This document shows, one piece after another, positions 1 through 14,543 of a stretch of DNA of 64,000 nt. Position 1 is the first letter of the stretch. Every line of letters begins with the position of its first letter. Under the pieces are notes generated by a model, which was not told the DNA's origin, did not search any database, and saw only the letters and a program-made list of their open reading frames with translations. Both the position numbers and the translations under genes were made by a program. Source of the stretch: Apiotrichum sp. Y4204 (Eukaryota; Basidiomycota; Tremellomycetes; Trichosporonales; Trichosporonaceae); assembly GCA_025531455.1 (NCBI GenBank), contig JAMYHL010000018.1, positions 310,001-374,000 on the forward strand, read 5' to 3'.

Positions 1-935
1 GTTACGGCTGCGGTGGTTGGTAGTCTGCCTGTGCACCGAAAGGACTGGGTAGGCCGAAGAGGGGAGAGATCAGAGATGAGCTGATGATGAGAAATCGAGA
101 AGAGATCATGAATAATGGCGTGATTTCCGTTTTTTGCCACATGCCTCCACTGCAATCTACTTGTCCTTCCAGATTAATTCGCCCAACCCCCTTCCCTGGT
201 CCCGCCTGGGCCCAGGGGCCTTTTGGCCGTCCTGCCCGAGCTGCCCACCCACAAGTTTCTGATGCAGGGTCTCTGCTGCCTCTGTTCCCTTACCTTCCAG
301 ATGATGTTATTTACTACTTCCAGATATCCAACTCGAGAACGCATTTCTTTGATCAAAATCCGTATCGGCCCAATCTTCTCGTGCAATGGCTCGCCGACTA
401 TTCGTCGAAATTCACGTGGGCAGCACATGATCCGCACGATCCGCGCGATCGCGCGATCTGCACAATGCTACAATGGGTGCAATGGGTGTGAGGTGTTTGA
501 GGCGATCTGGCTTGAATGACGCGATCGGCATTGATTCCCCTAGGCCCTAGACCTGCCACCATTCGGATCAGGCCGATCAGGGCCGGGCGCCAGCAGCAGT
601 TTGAAACGGTGGACGCTCATGTGCTCTCACACCATGCACACCATATTCCACCAGCCAGTTGCAACAAGACCACCAACAGCACCATTGATCCATTGATTGA
701 CTCATCCTCCCGTCAGCTTCCAACTGGCCATAAGGCCATCAGGCCATCAGATCAGACCTCAACTGTGTGCCCGGCCCTCCAGACGAAATCCATAAATGGC
801 CCAAGCGGCACGCCCTCTGCGCGATCTGCGCCCCTGCTGATCGCACGTTTAGCGCGTTTTACATCTTGATGATCCCCTCTCTCTGCGTCTCTGCATGATC
901 CTCGCAGCTTGTACACGGAACACGATCTTCCCAAC
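1..935. other. Gene-free left edge
   Basis: Only short overlapping reading frames without recognisable domains, splice structure or codon bias are present. I see no RNA gene. It may be the flank of the decayed element to its right. Confidence 0.5.
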
Positions 936-2780
936 TCACATAAGACTGCCTCTCTCGACTACCTCGCGTACACCTCGACTAACTCGACTGTAACCGCTGA
1001 GCGCCGAGCGTTGAGAGCCGATCTCGCGAGCTCCGAGAAGGTTGTGTGTCTCCGTCTTCGGCTCCACTGTACGTAATGCCCCCACCGCAGACGCAACTGG
1101 TTGCTTGCTTCCAGGAAGCGAGCGGGAACGGGAAAAGCTTGTCGTCTGAAGGTACAATGTACAGGTCGTGCATTGCCTCGCTCCACATTTCGGAATTCCA
1201 GGCCTTCGCGTCACCATGGGTCGGGATGAGTAGCGGCCTGCCCAATGCACCACGTCAAGGCCAACAATTGACCTGTCGATACGATATCGGAGCAACCGTA
1301 AGCCAGCAAGAAATCCGGTGTAAGAGTCGACAATGATGAGATGCCGTCTCCACGATTTTGTTCCCCTCTGTCCTTTTGCTCCAGAAATCTCTGAGCCGGA
1401 CAGACAGCGACGATGATATTGCACGCACGGCATGAATGCAGGGATGAACTGACTCATACCATGACGAATTAACCCAAGCCGGCCGAGGAGTGCTGTCCCA
1501 GTGAAAAATGACAGAGACGACTTTCAAAATGCATCAATCTTGACATTGAAGTCTACTTCTGTACCGACCGCAGTTTCCGAGGCCAGACCAGTTGCGCTGA
1601 CTACAACTAGCTCATTGTAACTCTCAAGCAGCAGGAACAGAGGTACGGTCTGATCTGTTTGAGAACGACCAAACTACTCAATATCTGCCTACGAAATCCA
1701 AGCACTCGTACAATCCATCTCGGACGCTCGGACGGTTGGTTTATGACTTTTGACTCTTGTAACGACAGTGATACTCCCATGGAATGTGAAACGTTCCATC
1801 GGCTGAGTAGCGTTTCCCGACTCCTATGGCGGTGCTTGTGCTGCCACCATCTGCTGGCGTCAAGAGTTTGGCCAAGTAACGGTATTACGATCCTCGGGAG
1901 CGTTTCTATGGGAACCTGTGAAAAAATGTGTCTGGTTAATGAGGACCCAGGACCGATCTCATCGAGGAACAAAGGACTTGCAGTTAGCAAGCGGGTGGCG
2001 CATACTCTTTCATGAATCATACCGTACCATTACCGGCCGGTCATTCAAGACAATTGCGACCATGGTGGGTATGGTAGAGCATCACTGGAGATTCTGTCAG
2101 ATTGGTTGTTGCGCAAGATGATTTCTCGGGCCCCAGCCTGTCCCCACATTCCAAACCCCGTTAAAGTTCCGGTCTCCGAGCCGTACCGTATCCTCCGAAA
2201 CACGGTTTGTTGCTTTCAAGCGCCGTCCATTGCGACATACACAAAACAGACCTTGCAGGAACGTGAGTTGGCCGGGCAGCGTCTAATTATTCATACTCTT
2301 CGGGTTCCCAAGGGCCTCAAGATTCCCCAAGGCACTGGCTGCGCACACGTTCCGCAAATCCTCCGAGTTGTGGACGCCGTAGTAGTCACAAACGTCATTA
2401 ACATGTCTCTCAGGAACTGTAGGAGGGCACTCGTAATCCCGGGGTCTACTCTGGAGCGGCCGCGACTCGTTGTCAGAGATTCTGATCTACACTCAAGATT
2501 ATCCGAGTAATGATAAGCTCGTCGGGTTCTTGGTATCGTCCCGAAACTGTACTTGTAACTCTCCGTGGCATGGGAATGACGCCGACCAGGCGGTCAAGAC
2601 GTCGAACGCGTTAACTGCGGCGTGTATGGCACAGATCTCATCCGGCTCATTCACTCACAAACGTGTCTCCTTATCGATCTGCCCATCATTCCGTGAGAAG
2701 GCCTCGATTGTGGCGTTAGCAACAGTTCGGCACCACCGTGGTGCCTGCTGTGCTTGCTGCTCCATGTAAAGATAACCTTT
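936..2780 (-). mobile_element. Probable decayed LTR-retrotransposon (gag/integrase-like fragments)
   Basis: Reading the minus strand, short stretches resemble retroelement proteins but are broken by many stops and frame changes. Around 1457-936 there is an integrase-like core stretch (HLIIVDSYTGFLAGL) preceded by a C..C-type segment. Near 2393-2349 there is a zinc-knuckle-like stretch (CDYYGVHNSEDLRN) that has lost cysteines. Between them, a VWNVGTGWGPRNH segment could be a damaged aspartic-protease site. The order zinc knuckle, protease, integrase would fit a gag-pol element. No terminal repeats or target-site duplication were identified, and no open frame could code for a working protein. 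This is inference from degenerate similarity; it may be chance. Confidence 0.3.
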
Positions 2781-2993
2781 CCCTGGCGTGTGTGCACTGT
2801 TGGCAAGGGGCACTCAGTCGACAAGATACTCAGTTGTAGCAACTTACTTGGTTACTTCGTTACAGTCGGAGCTACTCTTGTTTCTTTGTTGCACTCAGCC
2901 GCGAACGGTGGTGCGACGGATCTCTCTCAACGACGTTCACAACGCAGTGCCGAGGCTGAGGATGCAATGATCGATGCAAAAGGTTCAGTATGA

Positions 2994-3000
2994 TATAAAA
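2994..3000 (+). promoter_or_regulatory. TATA box of the secreted repeat protein gene
   Basis: TATAAAA lies 90 bp upstream of the ATG at 3090, followed by a pyrimidine-rich leader. Position and sequence fit a strong RNA polymerase II core promoter, in keeping with a highly expressed secreted product. Confidence 0.6.
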
Positions 3001-3089
3001 GAACGCCGTCTACGCTCCCTCAACTTCTTCACTTCAACATCGACACTCCTTTCCTCCTCGACAGTCGCCACAACTTACAACATTTCAAG

Positions 3090-4706
<1,617 letters not shown>

Positions 4707-5203
4707 ACACCCACGGACTTGAATTAATTCGAAGGAAATGAGTAAAAGTCATTAAATACATACAAATCAGTTCAAACCTCTCCTTGCTTTGTTCTTCCCC
4801 TCCCTCTCCGCCGCGTTCACCTCCTGTAAAGCTCCGTCAGCTAGACTGCGGAAGATCTACTACGAGAAGCTCGCAATGTTATTGTTTTATTGTTCGCATT
4901 GTGTTGTCTGCTGGCTTAGGGTATAATCGCATCAATGCTGACTGTGGCGATGAACCGGTGAAGATAGTCTTTGAGCCTGTCACACTTGCTTGCTTCTTTG
5001 TCGAGGAATTAGGTTTTTGGTACTGCCCGCTGCTCTCGCCTATGATCTATAGATACATGCGTTAGATTGGCGTTTCAGTGTAATCTATTGATGACAGTAC
5101 AGTACATCTACTGTGGTTATCGTTACTGAAGGTCTAATTCGTGTGTGTCATGTACGTGTACATCTGTTTGATGCAGTGACCCCGTTGATAGTGTCATGTA
5201 TCC
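4707..5203. other. Convergent intergenic region
   Basis: About 500 bp between the 3' ends of the secreted protein gene and the BZZ1-like gene. It is AT-richer than the flanking genes and probably holds both 3' UTRs. No gene or RNA seen. Confidence 0.6.
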
Positions 5204-7617
5204 TCAACAATGCTTGACGTACGTCTTGGGGACGACGCCGCGCAGCTGCACTCCTGTTCCGTCGGGGACCACCAGCTCGGCCCAGTTCTCGTCAAACTCC
5301 ATGCCCTCGTCACTTAGCTCGTAGAGCTGATGCTTCCGTATACACGCCTCGCCGGGCGCAAGACTGTGTGTTGGCGGCGGGAAATCGAACATGGCTACCA
5401 CAAAAGTGCACGATCCACCATCCGCCGTCGACGGAGAGTTCTTCCCAACGACGTCCAGTACTGTCTGCGGGACAAGGCCTTCAACGCCGACATCCAGTCC
5501 GCGCCGTACCCTAATCCAGCCGGTGCCGTCCAGATCGGGCTCCAGAACGCGCACAACTTCGCCGCTCCACACATGCAGTTGCTGCGAATCCTGCGCATGG
5601 TGATCTGCCCGTACGCGGGCCAACATAATGGTAGACGTGGCGGCGGGACTAGTGAGGGCATCGATGATCGCCGGACGGTCGACCTCGCTCGTCGTCGTAA
5701 CAAATGGTGAAACCTGCAGTTCGTCCTCCCGCAAAGGCTCAATAGTGGTAGGGTTTGGTCGATATTCCTGTGGAGCTCCGTGTGGGCTCTCAAACAACGA
5801 AGTACGTCGTAGTCGTGTCGTTATTGAACGGCGAAGTATATTGTGGCTCTTCCGCCGTTGAGTCTTCATTCCGGTACATTCCGGATCCACATGCAAAGCG
5901 CACTTGGTATGGACGGCGATGCCGCACAGATGGCAAGCAAGCTCAGGTTTGAGTGGCGCCCACACCGACTGTCCACAAGCATCGCAAGTAGACTTGGTGG
6001 CGAACTGCTTCTCCTTTAATTCGTGAGGAAGGTCAGGTCCAGGCTGGGCTGAGGGTTAGTGTGGATAACACGCCTCACTCACGTCCGAGAACCTTCTCCA
6101 AACACGCCTTCTCTGCCTTGGCCACTGCCGCTTTCCTCTCATCGTCGCCAATTGCACGTTGCAAGTATACCCGCTTGTTCCATACTTCCTCTGGGTCGCC
6201 GAGGCCCCTGTCTTGCGAGTATTGGACGCATAATTCGCGCAGCTTCTCAACTTCTTCGCCTACATGTCAATCGATGATTACTCGTGAATTACTCACGTTT
6301 TGGCCCAAGAACTCCACTACGGCCATCGACACCCTCAAGCTCCACCAACAGTGAGTTGTTTTGAAGCCATCGGTTCACAAGCCAATTCCGGTCCACACGC
6401 TTGTCGGTTCCAAGGGTAGGCTCTTCGTTCTTGGCACTCGGAGGAGGGATGTAGCTGAGGCACGACATACTGCCAGACGGGGAGATCGTCCACGACGGCT
6501 GCCGTTCAAGACCAGCCAACACGGGCGAGCGGATAGATGCGATTGGTGTGAGAGGAGATAGCGGAGATCCGGATGGTTGAGAGCCAACTGGTGATACATC
6601 TAGCCGGTCATTTTCGCTGTTGAACGACTCTGCCCTGCTTACGGCCGTAGGATCAGTGACGTTCCAGTCGAGAAAGGCGTTCTGGTCGGCCGCAATGGAA
6701 ACAAGGTCATAACATCTCTCAGCGCGCTCATACACGTGACTGAGGAGGATGTTGTGAGACTTGTCCTCGGACGCCTGATGCCTTACGAGCTCGAGCAGAG
6801 TGTATTCGATGTGGCCGTAAAGCGCACGAGCTTCTTCTCCCCACCCAAAGTCGCCACCTCCTTCATCAAGGTCACGGCCACCGCCTCCCGAGAGCCCTTC
6901 GCCTTCCAGAGCGCAAAGGTAATAGCGCTTGCGGTCCGCTCGTGACGCTTCAGCTTCCGCTGCTGCACGTTCGAGCTTTATCCACTCGCCATCCGACTTG
7001 GTTGAACCATTCGGTGTCGGGCACGTCCGAAAGCGCGTCACCGCCGTGTCATGGTCGCGGACACTTGTGTGAAACTTTGCGCGAGCTGTGTCCACGCGTT
7101 CCCGCCCATGATCCCACCGGGAGTGGATGTCTTTGCCCCAGCTCGCGAGTTTCCGTGACGAGTCGCCAACACGTCTCTCTAGGTGATTAAGTGGACGAAT
7201 GAGTTGGTCGTTGAAGGTACCGAGACGCTTGCTGTGGAGACTGGCAACAGTGCTGGTCTGCAGCAGATGGGCGCGCAGCGCTTTCACCAAAGTCGTTTCT
7301 GGCGGTTTCTTGGCGCCGGGTGGCGGGAGAAGTATAGAATCAAGCTTGGATTCAAGCTTACGCACCGCGGCGGCGAGGGCCCGTCCATACTCTGCTTCCA
7401 GCTTGCCGACCGTCTCCACAAACTCGCGATATTCGTGCACGACCTCGAGTGAGTCACCGAGCAGGGCCAGTGCGGTCGGTGACGTCGAGCTTGGTGGAAG
7501 AAAGTATGGGCGAGAGGGGTCGTGCGTCCATGGTTTTGGTTCGACTGATCCGCCGTCGGTGGAGGCCGGCGGCGTGGGCAGCTCAGGCAGCGGCGACTCG
7601 GCGCTGGCCATGGCCAT
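5204..7617 (-). CDS. BZZ1: F-BAR, C1 and double-SH3 protein (Bzz1-like actin/endocytosis adaptor)
   Basis: Three exons: 7617-6297, 6259-6083 and 6048-5204, giving 780 residues. The introns are only 37 and 34 nt. The N-terminal half is a helical F-BAR region (roughly residues 50-350) that in this family binds and bends membranes. Residues about 508-557 match the C1 zinc-binding pattern exactly (H-X12-C-X2-C-X13-C-X2-C-X4-H-X2-C-X7-C). Two divergent SH3 domains follow, ending at the C-terminus. F-BAR plus C1 plus two SH3 domains is the architecture of Bzz1, which recruits Las17/WASP to endocytic actin patches. I chose the ATG at 7617 because the frame upstream of it has no ATG and this one is in good context. 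The orthology is inferred from architecture. Confidence 0.75.
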
Positions 7618-9092
7618 GGACAGCGGGAATGGAACTGAAATATTGGGCGAGCTGGTGAGCGAGATTGGGTCACTTAACAAGACGTGCGACTTTGTTCGTT
7701 CTCCCGCTGTGAGTTGTAGGCTCGACGGAACAGGTCGTTGGTTCGACGGAACAGGCTCGAGCGGCGAGAAGTCAAACAGATAGGAGTTTGTGTTTGTAGC
7801 CTGCGTTTGTGAGAACCTTAACGCGGCACAAGGGTCAGATCTAGGGAGCTAGGGAGGACGCACTGTTCACGTGTCTGGAATGCAGTACTATATGCTGCGT
7901 GGTGGTGTCTGGTTGAATGCAATGATGAGAAGTGACAATGAGTGTGATGGTGATATAAGTAGTGTACAAGACGAGACGGAACGAGAATGAGCGACCTTGG
8001 GAGGATTGACTTGTGCACAGCACAGGATGGATCGACTTGCGGTGGTGGTGGAGGCTTGCTTGGCCTTTGTGGTGGCTGCGCACAATGGACAGGCAAAAAA
8101 CAAGCAGAGCACACAGGGAAAAAGATGAGATCAAGAGGGTCCACAGAGACCACAGAGGCCACAAGAGGCCACAGGAGTTGTGTGGCAGGCAGGGAAACAG
8201 GGAGAGGGGAGGGAGGAGGAATGACGATGACGACAATCCATCGTTCGTTCTCACAGAGCTACAAGAGCTATACAAGAGCTTCAGACCGCGTCGGATCGGC
8301 ACATTTGTGCCGCAATCCTGAACAGTTTGTCCCTGGCGTCGAGGATTGTTGCAGAGTTGCCGGCATGCAAGGTGAGCCAATGGGTACAAACACATGGTAT
8401 CCATATGATTATCTCATGTCGACTGCATGGTAGCTGCATGGTGCTCTCTACTTTTTTGATCCGTCGGCGGGTCCGTCGGCTGGATAAAGAAAGCTGTGCT
8501 GTACCTGGTGGCCAGGGTGCCGAGCGTGCCGAAATTGCCCTTGGCATCTGGCACGTAATTGCACCGCAAAGAAAGCAGACGCCAAACGCGCCAAAATGTA
8601 CGACGGAGTACCTCTGTAGCTCTGTTCCTTTGATCGGTGATAGATCGACGAGAGACGATCGGCCGTTCTGCAGATCAGAGTGGGTGGCGAATGTCTAGAA
8701 TCGAACGCGTTTGGTATTCTGCGGTTCTGCGGTTCTGATGATCGTTGTTTGATGGACAGGTTGGCAGTAACGGTCTTGTCTTACAGCCTTTATTTCAACT
8801 GTGACTTACGACTGGGTCATGGATCATGGACTTGTTCCTTCGTGCACGAATGAGTTTTCCTGAAAGAAGGAAACGGCATCGACGAGGTCCTGGATGGCTT
8901 GTTATTCCAGCTAGGTCAGCCCATCAGCCCACTGCACGACGGCTCCTGTTCCGACGCCACTGTCAATGGCAATTGTCCCCTCGTACAGCTTGGTCTGCTC
9001 TGCCATTTTGTAGGACAGGTAGATAACCATATGATATGCATGCCTTCAAAAACCAATGTGAACAGCACAATTCTTCAAACAACAATACTCGA
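7618..9092. other. Intergenic region upstream of BZZ1-like gene
   Basis: About 1.5 kb holding the BZZ1-like promoter and the 3' flank of the next minus-strand gene. A cluster of CCACAG/GGCCACA-type short repeats lies at about 8140-8180. No convincing coding region or RNA gene was seen. Confidence 0.5.
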
Positions 9093-12000
9093 TCACCATC
9101 CATTCCTGCTTCCCAATGAGCTCCGTGCGGCTTTGCTCTGCCGCCGACTGGACCCGGCGTACCGGCTCGCAAGCTTTCCCTTGGCAACAGGGGGCTCATC
9201 GTCGTCGTCACTGGAATCGCTGCTGCTGCTGTCATCACTATCGTGGCCGCGCAGGACCTGACTAGATGCCATGGCGGAGGACGGTCCTCCAAGGGAAGCA
9301 CGTCCGCCGGTGATGGCCGATAGCACGCTCGAACCCAGTTTGCCGCCTTCACGGAGTATGTCCTTGCTCAACGTGCTCAGGGTTGGGAACGACGAGGGGA
9401 GCGCTGCCTGGGATGAACGAGTAGGGAGGAAGGCTGGAAGTGTCGGGAACATTCGCGAAGCAGTCGTGGCTGTCTCTGCGTCGTCCTCGTCATCGTCATC
9501 ATCATCGTCGTCGTCGCCATCCTTATCTCTGGTTGCCTCGCTGTCGGCTTGAGATGCCACTTCGTCCTCGGCATCATCATCCGCTTCGCGGCGGGTGCTC
9601 GTCTGCGAAGCGCTTGGCTGCGATGCAGAAACTGAGCCATTTCCAGCATTGCCACTGCCACGTGTCGATGTTCTTGACGCGCGGGAGCGTGTGGAGACCG
9701 AGTCTGCTTCAGACTGGGGCTGTAGTTGGGTCTCGGGGACAAGGGGAGGAGGGTGAGCGTTGTAGGCTTGAGTTTGTTGGAGGCTGCCACCCGAGAAGAA
9801 GAGAGGCGAGTCGCCAGGGTGGGCACGCGACCTAAGAGGGGAAGACTGAGTGGCCTGGGTTGGTTCCGCCTGGGAAGAAGGACCATTGAATAAGCCAGAG
9901 GGAGCCGGGAGAGAAGAAGGTGGAAGAGAGCTCTTTGGCGTTCCAGTTTGCGCGTCCGACGACGGGGCGGGAGGCGGGTCCATTTTGGTCGAACGCCGGA
10001 GACGCGCAGTCTGGGATGAAGACTGTGGTCAGGCGACGACACGTCGGACACGACTCACAGGAAGGGCAACATTTTTAGCACGTGGCGTCGTCTCCTCGTC
10101 GCTTTCCTCTTCAATGGGCTCCGAGATGGCCCTTGCCCTCATCTCAGGCGAGTTGGAGACGGACACGCTGGACTCGCGAGACGAGGCACGCGTGCGCCTG
10201 GTGGGAATAGGCTGCGATGCAGTGGCTTCGCGGGAGGAAGCCCTGGTTGAACGGCGAAGGACACGTTCAGGTTGGGCTGAGGGAGCAGGTTGACTCGAGG
10301 ACATGCTGCGCGAAGCAGAACGAGTCACCACATCGGTGGAAGGCTGGCTTGACAGACCGCGACTGCGTGTCGAACGACGGAGGCCAGGGACAGACTCGGA
10401 ATTCTCAGTAGGCTGAGGTAGAGAGCTCTTTTCCTTCAAGGGGCTGGTCTTCGTGGTCGCGCCTTTGGGCAGTCGGCCCCGCCGTCTGGAGATCGGAGAC
10501 GACGGGACATGGTTTTCACTGGTAGGCTGCTGACTTTGCGACTCGACAACATCGACCTGTGTGGCAGGAAGATCTTCCCTCACTGGAACCTCTTTGTCCT
10601 CATCCACGTCTGAAAGCCCATCGGCCCCCTCCTCAGCAATGGCTTCCCGAAGCGCAATATCGCCCTCAAGGTCGGCAAGAGCGGGGCTTGTCGGCTCAAG
10701 ACGGCTAAACGACCGACCCGATGAACGCGGTTGAGGTTTGACAGTTTTAGCGATTGGGGTAACAGGCTCCCCATTGGCAAGGCCGTGGCCATGAGCACGT
10801 GCAGGTGAAGCATTGGTGGCAGCTGCAGCTTCTGGCATCACCGCATCGTCGACATCCATTCCGCCGTAGGAGTTGACTGACTCCAGATCGTCTTCCGGGC
10901 TTGCCGAGCGCATTTCCTCATCGGCATCGGCAACGTTGTCAGCCAACCCTACCTGCGCAGGCTCCTTCTCCGCGACCTTTGGTTCATCGTCAGCGGGTTC
11001 GTCACCCTTGTCATTACGGTGACCTTCGTCTTTCGCCACATCGGGTCTGTCGGTGTGGTCAGAGGTTTCATCCACCACAATCGGTTCGGTGGGTTGAGAA
11101 GGCTCGGCCGGAGCGGTATCCTGCGTGGCGTCCTCGACGGCGCTGAGAAGTTTTGCACGTTCTGCGTCCTCTTCGCCGTCCGATTCTGTAGCGACTTCCA
11201 GAGAGACAGGTGTCTGCTCTTCAAAGTCACCTATGGAGGAGCCAGAGTCGGAATTGCGGCGGGTGCGGTTGGCAGGTTGTGTATCCTCATCGTCACTTTC
11301 GATATCCGATGCCGATTCGGCCTCCACATGGTGCATGCTGGCAGCGCTGATGCGGGCCTTCTTCAAGTCGCGTTTAGAAAGAGGGTTTTCCACCATGATC
11401 CGACGCATGAGATCAGCGGGTTCCACGTTCGAATCTCCTGACGATGACGAGTCCGAGTCAGAGTCGGAGCTCGAAGCCGTGGATATGGACTCTGAATCCG
11501 AAGAATCGGACGAGTCCGAGCTGTCCGCAGTTTCGATGACTGCGTCGCTCACACTCAGTCCGGACATGGATCCAGGGCGACGGGGACGAATGAGTGCTTT
11601 CTGGTGAAGGGCTACGGGAAGGAAGGGGGTGTCAACATTTTTGGAGGCAACGGGAGCCGTCGGGCGGGAGGACATCGGTGTCTCCACAGATGACGATGAG
11701 ACGGAACGCGATGCAGACCGAGAATCCGAGGCAGAAGCACTAGGAGATGACTTCTCCTCGTCGGACGATCCGTCTGAATCATCCGAAGACTGCATGGCAG
11801 TGGTTTCTGCTTTCTTGCTGGGTGTGGCCTTCGGTGGTACGGACTGCGATCCATTTGTGACCTCCGATGGTGAGGACTGCGATCCATTTGCGGCCTTCGG
11901 AATCCCATCTGTCTTGCCGTTGGCACCCTCCTGAATGACGTTGTTGTTGTTGTCGTCGTCGTCACCTCCAGTTACAGCTTCAGCTGCAGAGCCTGTCTGA

Positions 12001-14006
12001 GGATCATTGTCAGTTGAGGAAGCGGCTCCATTTGCAAGTGTTGACCTGCTGGGTTCGGCCACCGGACCATTTGCTGCGACGTCCTCGTTGGCTCCCAACA
12101 TTCGCTTCTTCGCTGCCGATGTCCCTTTAGGAACCGATGGTGATTCCCGAGGGGTAGAGGGAACGGAGGAACCGGGTGCTGCGGTGGCGGGCGATGCAGG
12201 ATCCTCTGCGGTAGCTGGCGAGGAAGTAACTGTCGATGAAGCGGTCTCCGTCTGTGCGTTCTTCGATTTGAGGTTACGCATCATAGTGGAGGCCAAGCTG
12301 GAGGACGACTGTTTGGGATTCTTTGACCGCGGCGTCGGCGTGCCGAGAGGCGTGGCGGGAGAAGGTGCTGGAGCCGGAGGAACGTTCGCACTCTTGGATG
12401 CCGGGGTGGTGGCCTCCGAGCTGTCACCAGACTTTGCTTTAAGCTGAGCAGCGATCTGGGCCGCAATCTCTGTGGCCAAACTGCGACGCCTCTGGAGGGC
12501 CTCAACCTGTTCATTCGTGGGGGCTTTTGCCTTTGCTTTACGTGACTGCTTTTTCGCAGGGGTCAGGTCTCCCTGCTCCTCCCCATTGGCCGTCGAAGTA
12601 TCCTCATGGGTCGCGCCTGTCACAGCAGCAGGCTTCTCAGTCGAAGTCTCTTTGGCTTTTTCTTTGCCCTTCTTCGTGGTTGACGACGACGACGATTTGG
12701 ATGCTGAGGCAGTAATCGGTTCGGGATCAGGTTCACTACGCTCCGGCTCCGGCGGCTCCGAAGTTGACTCAATGGAACCAACCACGGGTGGAAGAGTGCC
12801 AACAACGGGGGGAAATTCGGAAGCGCGGCTTTTCTTCTTCGGGCGCTCCTCCGTAACAGCTGCGGACTGCGACAAAGGAGAAGGCCGCACAGGCTTGTAT
12901 TGCTGTACAGGGAGACGGACCGTAGCTCGATTGCTTGCAGCGGCTGAGACGGGTGTAGAGGTTGGTGCAAGAGGCGAAGAGGTTCGGGAAGGGGTCTCTT
13001 TGGCGGATGTGGCCACAGCACTCGGCGAGTCCGAAGCGACGAATGCCACAGGTGTGGGCACGGTGGTGGGCCTAGCACTGGAGGACGATGTCTGTGCTTG
13101 GGGCGTGTTGGACGGTGGGTTGCTCTTTCTCTCTTTCCTCCGAGTTTTACGCGCCTGGTTTTTGTTTGATCCCTTCTGAGCCTTGGAAGGAGATGTGGGC
13201 TCAGAAGATGTAGAGGTGGCTGCGGCGGTAGGTGTGTTGGGAGGCGAGTCCGAGGGTACGTTCCAGCCAACACGCTTCTGAGAGCGTGGGGTATCGGAAA
13301 TCCCCGCCGATCCTCCAAGTTTGAGCACAGATTTCGGCGTCGAAGTTGTCGAAGGTCGGGACGAGACAGGAGTTTTGGGAGATGGAGCAGTACTGTTGAC
13401 TTTCGAGTTGGGGCCTGATGGGGGCAGTGGACGCTGACCGATAGCTGCAGAGTAGACGCGAACAATCTCCTTCTTGGAACCCGTTGCAATGGCACGCGCT
13501 TTAATCGCTTGGTAATCATGATCTTCGACGTGAGCAAAGAAAGACGAGAGCGGCGACACACAACACTCGGCATGCACAGCACACACAGTGATCACCGCAT
13601 CTGGCAGTCGACCCTTGTCTACAGCAGCAAGCACTTACCATCCCAGACTGGAGCCTCATACCCTCCTTGCCTGACGTGCATGAGATTGAGACCCAGGAAT
13701 GACGCGCCGAGCTTTGCCGCAACGTTTGGGATCGTTGCATCCAGATTCTTGTCATCTGCAAGGGTCAGAGTGGCGCTCTACGCGCGACGTTGACCGCGTC
13801 GTTCACAGCGTGCCAACGGGTCTTGAAGACTCACCAACGACGGCAGAATATGTCTTGTTGCTTCCAACAAGCTGCCAGACTATTTCGACTTTCGGTTCAG
13901 CGCCAGCAGGTGCAGTTTGAACACGCGACCGTTTGGGTGCCGCCGAGGACCCAACATCGGGGCTAGCCCCGGACGTGAGCGACCCGCGTTTCCTCTTTCC
14001 CGCCAT
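9093..14006 (-). CDS. Large acidic Ser-rich disordered nuclear protein, possible Net1/Dnt1-like
   Basis: Four exons: 14006-13835, 13755-13639, 13522-10059 and 10010-9093, giving 1556 residues. The last junction (GTGAGT at 10058, CAG ending at 10011) joins two long frames precisely, so this is one gene, not two. After a basic N-terminus (MAGKRKRG), residues about 39-125 form the only globular-looking part, with a beta-strand-like pattern ending in EIVRVYSAAIG. The rest is low-complexity Ser/Pro/Thr/Glu sequence with acidic runs, an Asp-rich stretch near 9490-9520 and many basic RRSTR/SRR patches. A small ubiquitin-like-sized head plus a huge phospho-rich tail resembles Net1/Dnt1/Tof2 nucleolar proteins. 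That similarity is of architecture only and I could not confirm it. A chromatin or nucleolar role is inferred from composition. Confidence 0.7.
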
Positions 14007-14543
14007 TCTGAGCCGGTGTTCACGCGCAGGTGTGGGATCGGTCGGGATGTGCGGGGGAATGCACCCAAGGGTGACACGGCACAGCAGCGAGACAAACGAT
14101 GATGGCGTGAGGGGTTTGTAGAGTAGTGAGTGAGTGAACAAGAAAGGGGAGTGGAACGGCACAACGATCACCAAAGTTTTGAAGGGGCTGCTTCGGCCCA
14201 GGGGCGCGCGTCCAGGGCAATATCAGAGACAAAATCAGGCTGATGATAATCAGGGTTCAAATGACACAGCTGTAATGGGAAACATTAGTGGCTGGCGCGA
14301 CGATCATAATCAGACAATCTAAATGGTTTTGAGCTTTCATTAGACACTGTCCATCTGGGTGTAGTGAGACAATAACAACCAACGCGTTCAAACCTCAAAC
14401 CACAGCCAACCACACCGAGCTCGGAAAAAAAAAAAAAGTGAACCTCAAAGCGGAAAAAGGGCAGTTCCCGGCAGTTGTCTTAATCTTTTAATTTTCTGCT
14501 CTCTCTCCCTCGCTGTCCACCACGCCATCGACATCTCGATATC
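14007..14543. other. Bidirectional promoter region
   Basis: 537 bp between the divergent starts of the acidic nuclear protein and EF-Ts genes. It contains an A13 run at about 14426-14438. No coding region seen. Confidence 0.6.

Noticed and set aside
936..1457. Intact 173-codon gene on the minus strand
   Set aside because: Similarity to integrase moves between frames and is interrupted, so it is treated as a relic, not a gene.
7618..7680. Upstream extension of the BZZ1-like frame
   Set aside because: There is no ATG in this stretch; the first good ATG is at 7617.
9093..9983. Separate gene starting MDPPPAPSS
   Set aside because: A consensus donor and acceptor join it in frame to the upstream 3.5-kb exon, so it is the last exon of the large acidic protein.
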